A stretch of DNA of 64,000 bases, taken from the NCBI RefSeq assembly GCF_016862435.1, contig NZ_BOMY01000022.1, forward strand, positions 310,001 through 374,000, in the 5' to 3' direction. The notes beneath the pieces are model-generated. The model saw only the letters and a program-made list of their open reading frames with translations, was not told the DNA's origin and did no database searches. Within the stretch, counting starts at the first letter, position 1; the number at the start of each line of letters is the position of its first letter. The translations under genes were made by a program, and so were the position numbers. Of this stretch, positions 17,814 to 25,382 are shown one piece after another. Source of the stretch: Paractinoplanes tereljensis (lineage in GTDB: Bacteria; Actinomycetota; Actinomycetes; Mycobacteriales; Micromonosporaceae).

Positions 17814-18785
17814 TCAGGACGCCACGTCGTCGATGACCTGGTCGACCGGCAGGCGCGGGGTCTTGGCCGGGCGCACGCCCGCGTCGTCGAGGTTGCCCAG
17901 CCGCACCACCAGGTAGGGCGCGCCCAGGTCGCCGATGATCCGGCGCAGTTCGTGGCGGGTGTAACCGACCTCGATCGGGCTGCTCAGCGGCAGCAGGCCG
18001 GCGCCGTGCGCGGTCGCGGCCAGCCACAGCGCGTTGAGCGCCTCGCCGGCCCGCAGCCATTCCTCCCGCTCGTCCCCGGTGCCGTAGAGCACCGCGTAGG
18101 TGGCGGCGGTGTCGTGCCCGTCGCCGGCCGCCAGGGTGCCGGCCTGGCCGAAGTCACGCTCGGCGACGGTGGTCAGCGGCAGGCCGGCCGGCAGGTTGGC
18201 GGCCGGGATGCCGGTGCCGTCGGTGCGCTCGCCGCCCACCCACTCGGAGATCTCCTGCTGCAGGCGCTCGTCCGAGGTCTCGGTCTTCTGCGCCCGCTCG
18301 ACGATCACCGCGAGGTCGATGACCTGGTCGCGGGTGATCAGGTGCAGCCGGGTGTCCTCCTGCTCGGTGGCGGCGACCAGGTCGTCGAGCACCTTGGCGT
18401 CCAGCGGGGTGTCGCGGACCGTCCGCCGGTCGGTGTGCCGGGCCTTGAGCTGCTCGAACCGCTCGACCGCGGCCGGGGCGGGCTCGCCGTGCTCGGTCGG
18501 GTAGAGCACCGCGAGCGGGTCGCCGGCCGGCCGCTCGACGCGGCTCTGCCAGCCGGCTGCCTCCAGCGCGAGCCGGGCGTGGTGCAGCGCGGCGCCGCAG
18601 CTGAGCAGCAGCATGTGGCCGTCCGGGTCCTGGACGGTCAGCTGCCGGTCGGTGACCGCGTGCAGCTCCAGCCGGTCCGGGTGAACGGTCCATTTCCAGG
18701 GCTGGGTGTTGTGGATCGAGGGGGCGTACCGGGCGGCGTCCGCGGCTTGCCGGAGGGCCGGGCGGCGGTCGTTCTCGGCGGTCAT
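17814..18785 (-). CDS. Acg-like nitroreductase-family protein
   Basis: Protein of 323 residues of the Acg (Rv2032) branch of the nitroreductase fold. The signature RYAPSIHNTQPWKW near the N-terminus and LLLSCGAALHHARLALEAAGW are shared with the divergent neighbour. In Mycobacterium tuberculosis Acg is a DosR-regulon protein with a lid that occludes the flavin, so enzymatic activity is doubtful. The ATG at 18785 follows GGAGAGG. The gene is divergent from a second member of the same family, with a DosR-like box between them (18887-18906), which suggests hypoxia or redox control. Confidence 0.88.
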   Translation of the reverse strand: MTAENDRRPALRQAADAARYAPSIHNTQPWKWTVHPDRLELHAVTDRQLTVQDPDGHMLLLSCGAALHHARLALEAAGWQSRVERPAGDPLAVLYPTEHGEPAPAAVERFEQLKARHTDRRTVRDTPLDAKVLDDLVAATEQEDTRLHLITRDQVIDLAVIVERAQKTETSDERLQQEISEWVGGERTDGTGIPAANLPAGLPLTTVAERDFGQAGTLAAGDGHDTAATYAVLYGTGDEREEWLRAGEALNALWLAATAHGAGLLPLSSPIEVGYTRHELRRIIGDLGAPYLVVRLGNLDDAGVRPAKTPRLPVDQVIDDVAS

Positions 18786-18886
18786 GAGAATCCTCTCCAG
18801 CTCAGTACGCGCACCTGTCCGATTCAACCAGGCCTTGGGCGCCGTCGCACACATTCGGCACAGTTGCACGCGCCACGTCCCGCCCG

Positions 18887-18906
18887 GCAGGGACCAATGG
18901 CCCTGC
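18887..18906. promoter_or_regulatory. DosR/DevR-like box between divergent Acg genes
   Basis: A 20-bp imperfect palindrome GCAGGGACCAATGGCCCTGC. Its core GGGACnAAnGnCCC agrees with the DosR consensus (GGGACTWWAGTCCC) at all fixed positions except the T's at core positions 6 and 11. It lies 33 bp before the plus-strand Acg start and about 100 bp before the minus-strand one, and Acg-type genes are known DosR targets in mycobacteria. Confidence 0.65.
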
Positions 18907-18939
18907 CCGGCCCCGACGCCGAACTGACAACCTCGATCC

Positions 18940-19938
18940 ATGAGTGCTCCCGTCAACCTGCTGCCGCACCTCGAGGCGCGTGACGCCCTCGAGGCCGCCG
19001 CCCGCGCGTCGCTGCGTGCTCCCTCGGTGTTCAACACCCAGCCGTGGGTGTGGCGGATAAGCGGTCACGTCATGGAGCTCTCCGCCGACCCGACCCGGCG
19101 CCTGGCCGTGACCGACGCCGAGGGCCGCCTGCTGCTGATCAGCTGCGGCGCCGCCCTGCACCACGCCCGGGTCGCGCTGGCCGCCGCGGGCTGGAGCGCC
19201 GACGTCGAACGGCTTCCCGACGCGCGAAAACCCGACCTGCTGGCCCGCATCCAGCTCACCGGCTACCCCGGCCCCGATCCCACCGCCGCGACGCTGGCCG
19301 AGGCGATCATCCGCCGCCGCACCGACCGCCGGGCCTACGGTGACCGCCGGGTGCCGCCCGCCGCCCTCGCCCGCCTGGCCGAGCTGGCCGAGGCCGAGGG
19401 CAGCCAGCTGCACGAGGTGCCCGACGAGCGGGTGCCGGAACTGTCGGTCGCGGTCGACGAGGCCGCCGACGTCGAATACTTCAGTCCCGCCTTCCGCAGC
19501 GAGCTCACCCGCTGGACCCACCGCCCGGCCTGGACCGGCGACGGCATCCCGCCGTCCACCGTGGTGCGCCCGGCCATGCGCCGGGTCCCGTCCCGCAACT
19601 TCCTGCCCGGCGGCACCCCCGGCCTGACCGCCGGTCCGGGCGGCGACGAGGCCGCCAGCTACGTCATCCTGGCCGGCACCGACGACCACCCGCTTCACCT
19701 GCTGCGCGGCGGCGAGGCGCTGTCGGCGGTGCTGCTGCAGGCCACCGCCGAGGGCATCGCGACCGCCCCGATCAGCGAGGCCGTCGAGGTCCCGTGGCCA
19801 CGCCGGCTGCTGCGCCGGTTGCTGGCCGCCGACGCCGACCCCTACCTGATCGTCCGGCTCGGCTATCCCGACTCCGGCGAGGCCCCGCCGCCGTCACCAC
19901 GCCGGGAGACCCGCGAGACCATCCGCATCCTGAGCTGA
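18940..19938 (+). CDS. Acg-like nitroreductase-family protein (second copy)
   Basis: Paralogue of the divergent minus-strand gene, 332 residues. It shares RAPSVFNTQPWVW, LLLISCGAALHHARVALAAAGW and RRRTDRRAYGDRRV, plus a C-terminal DPYLIVRLGYPDSGEAPP. The family belongs to the FMN nitroreductase superfamily but Acg members often lack activity. The pair probably arose by duplication and inversion around a shared promoter. The ATG is the first in frame after the DosR-like box; no strong ribosome site is visible, so the transcript may be nearly leaderless. Confidence 0.88.
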   Translation: MSAPVNLLPHLEARDALEAAARASLRAPSVFNTQPWVWRISGHVMELSADPTRRLAVTDAEGRLLLISCGAALHHARVALAAAGWSADVERLPDARKPDLLARIQLTGYPGPDPTAATLAEAIIRRRTDRRAYGDRRVPPAALARLAELAEAEGSQLHEVPDERVPELSVAVDEAADVEYFSPAFRSELTRWTHRPAWTGDGIPPSTVVRPAMRRVPSRNFLPGGTPGLTAGPGGDEAASYVILAGTDDHPLHLLRGGEALSAVLLQATAEGIATAPISEAVEVPWPRRLLRRLLAADADPYLIVRLGYPDSGEAPPPSPRRETRETIRILS

Positions 19939-19950
19939 TCAGAAGGCCGA

Positions 19951-20988
19951 TCAAAATTCGACCGGAGGCGCGTTGTGCGGGGTGATCACTTGAACGGCGG
20001 ACGGGTTGGTGCGCACCGGTCCCGGCAGCACGCCCTGCGCCTGCATGATCGCGTGGCAGGCCCGGCGCAGGTCGCCACGCAGGTCGTGGTGCAGCACCGC
20101 CGACAGCTTCCGTTCCCGCAGCAGCGCGGTGTTCTCCCCGTCCAGGTCGTGCGCCACGAACACGTCGTAGGCCCGGCCCTGCGCGGCGAACGCGGCGACG
20201 ACGGCCGCGTTCCCGCCGGCCCCGGCGTACAGCGAATAGATCGCCCGCACCGACGGGTGCCCGGTCAGCACCTCGCGGATGCCGGCGCCGACCGCGTCGG
20301 CCCGGTCCTCGGCGTCGACCACCTCGAGCACCCGGCGGGCCGCTCCCCCGGCCAGCTCGGCGCGGAAACCCGCCTCCCGCTCGTCCTCCCCGCGGAACGA
20401 GCCATGCCCGCGCACCACCAGCACGTCGCCGGAGCGGTCGCCCAGCCAGTGCTGGAGGAGATAGCCGGCGGTCGCCCCGGCCGCCCGGTTGTCGATGCCC
20501 ACATAGGTGATGCGCGGGCTGCCCGGCAGGTCGGTCACCAGGGTGACAAGCGGCGCGCTGAGCCGGCGGGTGGCCGCGACGATCTCCGGCACGTCCGGCG
20601 CCTTGACGATCACGCCGTGCGTCCGGGCCCGGCCGACCCGGTCGAGCACCGCCACCACCTCGGCCGGCGACGCCGAGTCGAGCAGATGAAACCGGGCCCG
20701 GAACACCGCCGGTCGCAGCCCCGGCAGCTCGGCCTCGAGGGCGGCCCGGATCGCCGCCGAGAACCGCGGCGGCGCCTGCACGACCACATCCACCATGAAC
20801 GTCCGCCCACCGAGCCGCACCTGGGTTCGCTGCCGGTCGAGCTCGGCGATGGCCTGCCGCACCTCGTCGACCGTGCTCTCCCGCACGCCGGCGCGCCCGT
20901 GCAGGACCCGGTCCACGGTGGCCTCGCTGAGACCGGACTGGGCGGCGATGTCCCGGATGCGGAAAGCGTGCTTCACCCGTACCACCAT
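19951..20988 (-). CDS. LacI-family transcriptional regulator
   Basis: DNA-binding regulator of 345 residues. The N-terminal HTH reads FRIRDIAAQSGLSEATVDRVLHGRAGV, including the hinge-helix start, followed by a periplasmic-binding-like effector domain (VVVQAPPRFS..., VTLVTDLPGSPRITYVGIDNRAAG). The ATG at 20988 is preferred over an in-frame codon 24 bp upstream because the HTH begins soon after it. It is divergent from a PhyH-type dioxygenase gene, so the dioxygenase is the likely target; the effector is unknown. Confidence 0.88.
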   Translation of the reverse strand: MVVRVKHAFRIRDIAAQSGLSEATVDRVLHGRAGVRESTVDEVRQAIAELDRQRTQVRLGGRTFMVDVVVQAPPRFSAAIRAALEAELPGLRPAVFRARFHLLDSASPAEVVAVLDRVGRARTHGVIVKAPDVPEIVAATRRLSAPLVTLVTDLPGSPRITYVGIDNRAAGATAGYLLQHWLGDRSGDVLVVRGHGSFRGEDEREAGFRAELAGGAARRVLEVVDAEDRADAVGAGIREVLTGHPSVRAIYSLYAGAGGNAAVVAAFAAQGRAYDVFVAHDLDGENTALLRERKLSAVLHHDLRGDLRRACHAIMQAQGVLPGPVRTNPSAVQVITPHNAPPVEF

Positions 20989-20997
20989 GATGGGGTT

Positions 20998-21012
20998 TTG
21001 AGGGTTTCTCAA
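20998..21012. promoter_or_regulatory. Candidate operator for the divergent LacI regulator
   Basis: Inverted repeat TTGAG-GGTTT-CTCAA lies 10 bp from the LacI gene start and 37 bp from the dioxygenase start. A direct repeat TCGATGC/CTCGATGC follows at about 21020-21034. Position in a 61-bp divergent gap fits an autoregulatory operator. Confidence 0.4.
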
Positions 21013-21049
21013 GGCTCTTCGATGCCTCGATGCGACCTAGCGTGACGGC

Positions 21050-22102
21050 ATGACAACCTGGTTCACCGCCGCGGACTGCGACCTGGAGGAATTCCGGACA
21101 GTCTGCGAGCAGAAAACGGAAATCGCCGACTACCCGCACGCCCGCGACGTCGTGGACGGCGTGCTGATCTACCCCGGCGACCTGCCGAACACCCGGGAGA
21201 TCCAGTCCGAACTGGCCCGCGCCCTGATGGACGGCCCCGGCATCGTGGTCTTCCGCGGAGCGTTCGCCCCCGAGGTGGTCGACCGGGCCACCGCCGTGTT
21301 CACCGACATGATCGTCGAGCAGCGGGCGGCCGGCGTGACCGGCGGCGACCACTTCGCCAAGCCCGGCGCCAACGACCGGGTGTGGGGCGCGCTGGACAAG
21401 TTCGCGCTGCGTGATCCGGCCGCGTTCGCCGACTACTACGACAACGACACCCTGGCCCTGATCTGCCAGGCCTGGCTGGGCACCGGCTACCAGGTGACCT
21501 CCCAGATCAACGTGGTCAACCCCGGCGGCGTGGCCCAGACCGCCCACCGTGACTACCACCTGGGCTTCATGTCCCAGGACCAGGCACTGCGCTACCCCGC
21601 GCACATCCACGCGCTGTCCCCCCTGCTGACCCTGCAGGGCGCGGTGGCACACGTGGACATGCCCTTGGAGACCGGCCCGACGCTCTACCTGCCGCATTCC
21701 CAGAAATATCCCGCCGGCTACGTGGCGTACCACCGCCCCGAGTTCACCGAGTACTTCGAATCCCACCGCGTGCAGCTCCCCCTGTCCAAGGGCGACGCCG
21801 CCTTCTTCAACCCCGCCGTCTTCCACGGCGCCGGCACCAACCATTCCGCCGACGTGCGCCGGATGGCCAACCTCCTGCAGGTGTCGTCGGCCTTCGGCCG
21901 AGCGATGGAAAAGGTGGACCGCACCGCGATGGTCCAGGCGCTGTATCCGGTGCTGCGCACCTTCCCCGGCCGGGTGGAAAACGTAATCGCGGCCGCCGCC
22001 GAGGGCTACGCCTTCCCCGCCGACCTGGACCACGACCAGCCGATAGACGGCCTGGCCCCACCAACCCAGGCCGACCTGCTGCGAAAGTCGCTGGCCGGTT
22101 AG
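21050..22102 (+). CDS. Phytanoyl-CoA dioxygenase (PhyH) family protein
   Basis: Likely Fe(II)/2-oxoglutarate-dependent oxygenase of 350 residues. The metal-binding HxD is His166-Arg-Asp168 in AHRDYHLG, and the distal histidine lies in FFNPAVFHGAGTN, with an arginine a little further on that could bind 2-oxoglutarate. Length is slightly above typical PhyH proteins. No transporter or synthase genes flank it, so the substrate is unknown. Probably regulated by the divergent LacI protein. Repeat copy D begins 17 bp after its stop. Confidence 0.85.
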   Translation: MTTWFTAADCDLEEFRTVCEQKTEIADYPHARDVVDGVLIYPGDLPNTREIQSELARALMDGPGIVVFRGAFAPEVVDRATAVFTDMIVEQRAAGVTGGDHFAKPGANDRVWGALDKFALRDPAAFADYYDNDTLALICQAWLGTGYQVTSQINVVNPGGVAQTAHRDYHLGFMSQDQALRYPAHIHALSPLLTLQGAVAHVDMPLETGPTLYLPHSQKYPAGYVAYHRPEFTEYFESHRVQLPLSKGDAAFFNPAVFHGAGTNHSADVRRMANLLQVSSAFGRAMEKVDRTAMVQALYPVLRTFPGRVENVIAAAAEGYAFPADLDHDQPIDGLAPPTQADLLRKSLAG

Positions 22103-22118
22103 TTCAACCCTTTTTCAG

Positions 22119-22212
22119 TACGCCGTAGGACCAGTCCCGTGCCACCCGGTCCCGCTGAGCGAAACTCACCCTCCGCGCGCCCCCGCCGGGCGGGCCCGAC
22201 CCCCAACGCCGG
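22119..22212 (+). repeat. Dispersed 3'-flanking repeat, copy D
   Basis: Begins TACGCCGTAGGACCAGTCCC 17 bp after the dioxygenase stop and runs through CGGTCCCGCTGAGCG, CACCCTCCGCGCGCC and a diverged hairpin to AACGCCGG. Same orientation as the gene it follows. It is the most diverged of the four copies. The remaining DNA up to 22349 is C-rich and shows no gene. Confidence 0.75.
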
Positions 22213-22349
22213 CCCACTGCCCCCTCACGCCGCGTGCCGCAGCCCCCGGCCCCGCCGCACCCCGCGCGGCGGCACCCGCACGGCCCGGCCCGTGACCGCG
22301 GGCGTGCGCCCGCTGCGCCTGCTGCGGCACCCGCGCCCCGCTGTGGCTT

Positions 22350-23468
22350 CTAGAACGCGGCGACCGTTAAGCCGGCGCCACCGGCGCCGATCGGCGCCGC
22401 CAGGATCCGGGCAACTTGGTTGCGTCCGGCGTCGACCCGGGACACCCCACCGTCCACCACCCACACGCTCGCCTTCCCCGCGAGCAGCCCGAAGGCGGGA
22501 TCGTCCGGGTCGGCGGCCGCAACCGGCATCCGAGCCCGGACCTCCCCGCTAGCCCCATCGATCCGCACAACCTCAGAGGCGATCTCGTCACCGACCCAGA
22601 GATCCCCGAGCGCCATCACCGACGGAAGGTCCTGCGAGACCTCTGAAACCCGCACGCTGAGCCCGTCGGTAAGCCGGACCACGTTGCCGCAGTTCCCCAT
22701 CGCCCATTCCCCGGCCAGCGACAACGCCAGCTCGTCGTCCCGCAGCCGAGTCTGCCCGACCACCGCCCCGGTAACCGGGTCGAGCCGATGCACCACCGCC
22801 GAGTTGATCCCGGTGACGTAAAGGCCGCCACCGGCGTACGAGAGCTCCCCAGCACTCTGCGGAAGCGCAAGCTCGGCGACATCGGCCGGATCAGCCGGGT
22901 CGACCCGCAGCAGCCGTTTCCCCGAGGCCAGCCACAACCAGTGCTCGGTAGCGACCGCCGCCCACGGCTGAAACCCGTCCGGCAGCGCAGTCCCACTGAC
23001 CTTGCCGTCCACAGTGATCCGCCAAAGCCGCCCAGGCTGAACAATCCACAGCGCCCCGTAGGCGTACAGGACCCGGTTGTCGATCAGCGGTGTAACCGGT
23101 TTGACGGTGGCCCGCCCGGCAACGACCCCGCGAGCCGGATCGATCAGCGCAACCGCCCCGGTGTCGAACCGGTAGACCCACAGCCGCCCGCCCCCAGCGA
23201 CAAGCGCAGGCACCATCCTCGGATCGACCCCGGCGACGGCGACCGTAGCGGTGGCTTCCCCGGTGCGCCCGTCGATCCGCCGCACGGCCCCGCTCCCGTC
23301 AGCGACCCAGAGAGCACCCACCGCAGCCGGCGGCCGGGACGCCGCGACGGCCGTGACCGGCGTGATGTCACCGCCTGGGCAGTCACCCTCCCGAACCGGA
23401 ATTCCACAACCATCGAGCAGCCCCACCACCAGCACCAGAGCCGCACCCACCCCAGCCCAACGCCTCAC
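22350..23468 (-). CDS. Secreted beta-propeller-like lipoprotein
   Basis: Hypothetical extracytoplasmic protein of 372 residues. The N-terminus is a lipoprotein signal with lipobox LLDGC. The mature part has repeated blade-like units with the rhythm ALWV-D--G-V-RID--TGE or GGGLYV-----VVHRLDPVTGAVVG, as in YncE/PQQ-type propellers. No catalytic motif is visible; such proteins usually bind partners or ligands. It stands alone between a C-rich spacer and the MNT/HEPN locus. Confidence 0.72.
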   Translation of the reverse strand: MRRWAGVGAALVLVVGLLDGCGIPVREGDCPGGDITPVTAVAASRPPAAVGALWVADGSGAVRRIDGRTGEATATVAVAGVDPRMVPALVAGGGRLWVYRFDTGAVALIDPARGVVAGRATVKPVTPLIDNRVLYAYGALWIVQPGRLWRITVDGKVSGTALPDGFQPWAAVATEHWLWLASGKRLLRVDPADPADVAELALPQSAGELSYAGGGLYVTGINSAVVHRLDPVTGAVVGQTRLRDDELALSLAGEWAMGNCGNVVRLTDGLSVRVSEVSQDLPSVMALGDLWVGDEIASEVVRIDGASGEVRARMPVAAADPDDPAFGLLAGKASVWVVDGGVSRVDAGRNQVARILAAPIGAGGAGLTVAAF

Positions 23469-23512
23469 GGGTCCGGGACCCTACACCGCCCGTTCCCAAC
23501 CCGCCGCCCCGC

Positions 23513-23819
23513 TCAGAGTGGGCTCATCTCGTCCAGCACCTTGGCGGCCACGACAATGATCTCCTCAACTTTCGGAACATCGCGTTCGACCTCGTCGGCG
23601 CGGGCGGCCGGCGCATCCGCATGGGGATATTCGACCTGATTGCGCCGCCGCGAGGAGCCGATCGAAGGGACGCAGGACGCTACCCAACGGAGGGTCCAGT
23701 TGGGCTGACACCGCATCGCGCACCGCGATGTGCCCGCCCCGGCTGGTAGCCCGCACACCCTGGTTCTCCAGAACCGCGACGAGTGCCTTCCGCGCGGCGT
23801 CGTACAACCGCCACCTCAC
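23513..23819 (-). pseudogene. HEPN-domain toxin gene, frameshifted
   Basis: Two frames together give one HEPN protein of about 100 residues. The first (from a GTG at 23819) reads YDAARKALVAVLENQGVRA through GGHIAVRDAV to LRPFDRL; near 23655-23662 the homology moves to the +1 frame, which continues RRRNQVEYPHADAP and ends DEMSPL at 23513. The second frame carries the Rx4-6H motif (R-NQVEYP-H) of HEPN ribonucleases. Unshifted, the product ends as an unrelated 84-residue protein. The start overlaps the MNT stop as GTGA, the usual pair arrangement. Loss by mutation, sequencing error and programmed frameshifting are all possible. Confidence 0.65.
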
Positions 23820-24457
23820 CGCGGATCTCCCGGCTCGACGATGGCGTAGGTCGGACGGGACCGCACCGATGTCAGAAACGGATCGTCGGCGGAGCGCCAG
23901 CTCGCGACCGAGACGCGGTGGACGTTCACCTCCCGGCCGAGGCGCCTTTCGGCGTCGCGGGCCGCGTCGGCCAAATCGTCGTCGTCGACGTCACCCACCA
24001 CGAGCACGTCGACGTCATGCGGCGGCGGCCCGGGCTCGCCTGAATAGCGGGCCGCCCACGAGCCGTAGATGTAGGCCTCCGCCACACCGGGCAGTGCCGG
24101 GAGCAGGTCCGCGAGGACGGCCGACGGACCGTAGGTAAGCGCCAGGAGTTCCGTGAGCGGCCGGGCAAGCGGACCGGTGAGGTCGGCCCGCAGCAGGCGC
24201 ATATTTCCGCGCCGCTCGGTCTGGATGAGGCCGGCCTCGGCGAGTCGATCGGCCTCCCGGCTGACGGTTGACTGGGACACCTTGAACCGGCGGGCGAGCT
24301 CAGCCACCGAGGAACTCTCCTCGGGGTGCAGGTAAATCCAGGCCAACAGCTCGCCGAGCAATGGCGAGCGCAACAGCGGAAGAAGCCGAGACCTAGCTTG
24401 CATGTTCTGCACACTACCTTGCAGGACGCGCAAGGAGGCGTCAACGGCGGTAGTCAT
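23816..24457 (-). CDS. Winged-helix plus MNT nucleotidyltransferase (antitoxin-like)
   Basis: Protein of 213 residues. A winged HTH occupies about 25-90 (SSVAELARRFKVSQSTVSREADRL) and a minimal nucleotidyltransferase domain about 110-190, with GSWAARYSGEPG followed by DVDVLVVGD, the two catalytic aspartates. In known MNT/HEPN pairs the MNT protein neutralises the HEPN ribonuclease by AMPylation; here the HTH suggests it also autoregulates. It overlaps the HEPN frame by 4 bp. The start could be the ATG at 24457 or one 54 bp downstream. A close paralogue lies 49 bp upstream. Confidence 0.82.
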   Translation of the reverse strand: MTTAVDASLRVLQGSVQNMQARSRLLPLLRSPLLGELLAWIYLHPEESSSVAELARRFKVSQSTVSREADRLAEAGLIQTERRGNMRLLRADLTGPLARPLTELLALTYGPSAVLADLLPALPGVAEAYIYGSWAARYSGEPGPPPHDVDVLVVGDVDDDDLADAARDAERRLGREVNVHRVSVASWRSADDPFLTSVRSRPTYAIVEPGDPR

Positions 24458-24506
24458 GGGAGCATCTTGTCATGGGGCAACCCAAGGCATCAGATCCGAA
24501 CCCCGG

Positions 24507-25118
24507 TCAGCGGGGTGCGCCGACGAGGGCGTAGGCCGGACTGGAACGCACCGACATCAGGAACGGGTCCCGCTCCGGCCAGCGCCATTCCATGCTGGAT
24601 ACCTGGTAGAGGTGCACCGCCCGGCCCAGCTGGCGTTCCGCGAGGTCGGCCGCGCCGGCCAGCTCCGCGCCGTCGGCGTCACCCACCACCAGCACGTGGA
24701 CGTCCGGCGGTGGCGGGCCCGGCTCGCCGGCGTAGTGGGCCGCCCACGACCCGTACAGATAGGCCTCGACCACGCCCGGCACCGCCGGCAACAGGTCGGC
24801 CAGCACCGCGATCGGCCCGTAGGTCAAGGCCAGCAGTTCGGTAAGCGGCCGCGCGAGCGGATTGGACGGTTCGGCCCGCAGCAGGCGCAGGTTGCCCCGC
24901 CACTCGGAGCGGACCAGCCCCGCCTCAGCGAGCCGGTCGGCCTCCTTGCCGATGGCCGACTGCGAGACGTTGAACCGACGAGCCAGCTCGGCCAGCGAGT
25001 AGTTCATCTCCGGGTGCAGGCAGATCCACGCCATCAGCTCCCCGAGCAGAGGCGAGCGCAGAAGCGGAAGCAACCGGGACGTGTTCTGCCGCCGACGCGC
25101 GAACGACCGCATAGTCAT
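24507..25118 (-). CDS. Winged-helix plus MNT paralogue with altered catalytic motif
   Basis: Protein of about 203 residues, closely similar to the next gene over its whole length (same SRLLPLLRSPLLGEL opening, same GSWAA-Y-GEPGPPP). The key difference is DVHVLVVGD in place of DVDVLVVGD: the second catalytic Asp is His, so transferase activity is probably lost while the HTH (LAELARRFNVSQSAIGKEADRL) is intact. It may have become a pure regulator. No HEPN gene directly follows it. The start is one of two in-frame ATGs at 25118 and 25112. Confidence 0.8.
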   Translation of the reverse strand: MTMRSFARRRQNTSRLLPLLRSPLLGELMAWICLHPEMNYSLAELARRFNVSQSAIGKEADRLAEAGLVRSEWRGNLRLLRAEPSNPLARPLTELLALTYGPIAVLADLLPAVPGVVEAYLYGSWAAHYAGEPGPPPPDVHVLVVGDADGAELAGAADLAERQLGRAVHLYQVSSMEWRWPERDPFLMSVRSSPAYALVGAPR

Positions 25119-25199
25119 ACGACAATGGTCACGCTGATCGAGGCGGGGCAACGGACAGCGGGTGCGCCGCGCATCGACGCAGGTAAAATCGATCGATTC

Positions 25200-25298
25200 T
25201 GCAACAAATCTGCAAATGGAATTCGTTGACTGCTGGATATTTATGGTGGCAGATTTTAATGCGGTTAGGGCAATGCAAATCGGTGGCCATTTGTTGCA
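25200..25298. repeat. AT-rich patch with nested inverted repeats upstream of the MNT genes
   Basis: Outer arms TGCAACAAAT (25200-25209) and ATTTGTTGCA (25289-25298) are perfect; inner arms AAATCTGC (25205-25212) and GCAGATTT (25249-25256) are also perfect. TGCAAAT occurs twice directly. The A+T content is far above surroundings. It could be the regulatory region of the MNT operon or a trace of an insertion. Confidence 0.5.
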
Positions 25299-25338
25299 CT
25301 GGGTTGCCCGAAAAGGATCACCGGCTGAGGCCGGTTGA

Positions 25339-25372
25339 GGGGGTGCCGGCGCCGGCTCCGACCGGCACCCCC
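25339..25372 (-). terminator. Hairpin terminator after the GH35-GalT gene
   Basis: Perfect 11-bp stem GGGGGTGCCGG / CCGGCACCCCC with a 12-nt loop, 10 bp past the stop of the fusion gene. Confidence 0.7.
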
Positions 25373-25382
25373 ACCGGCGGGA

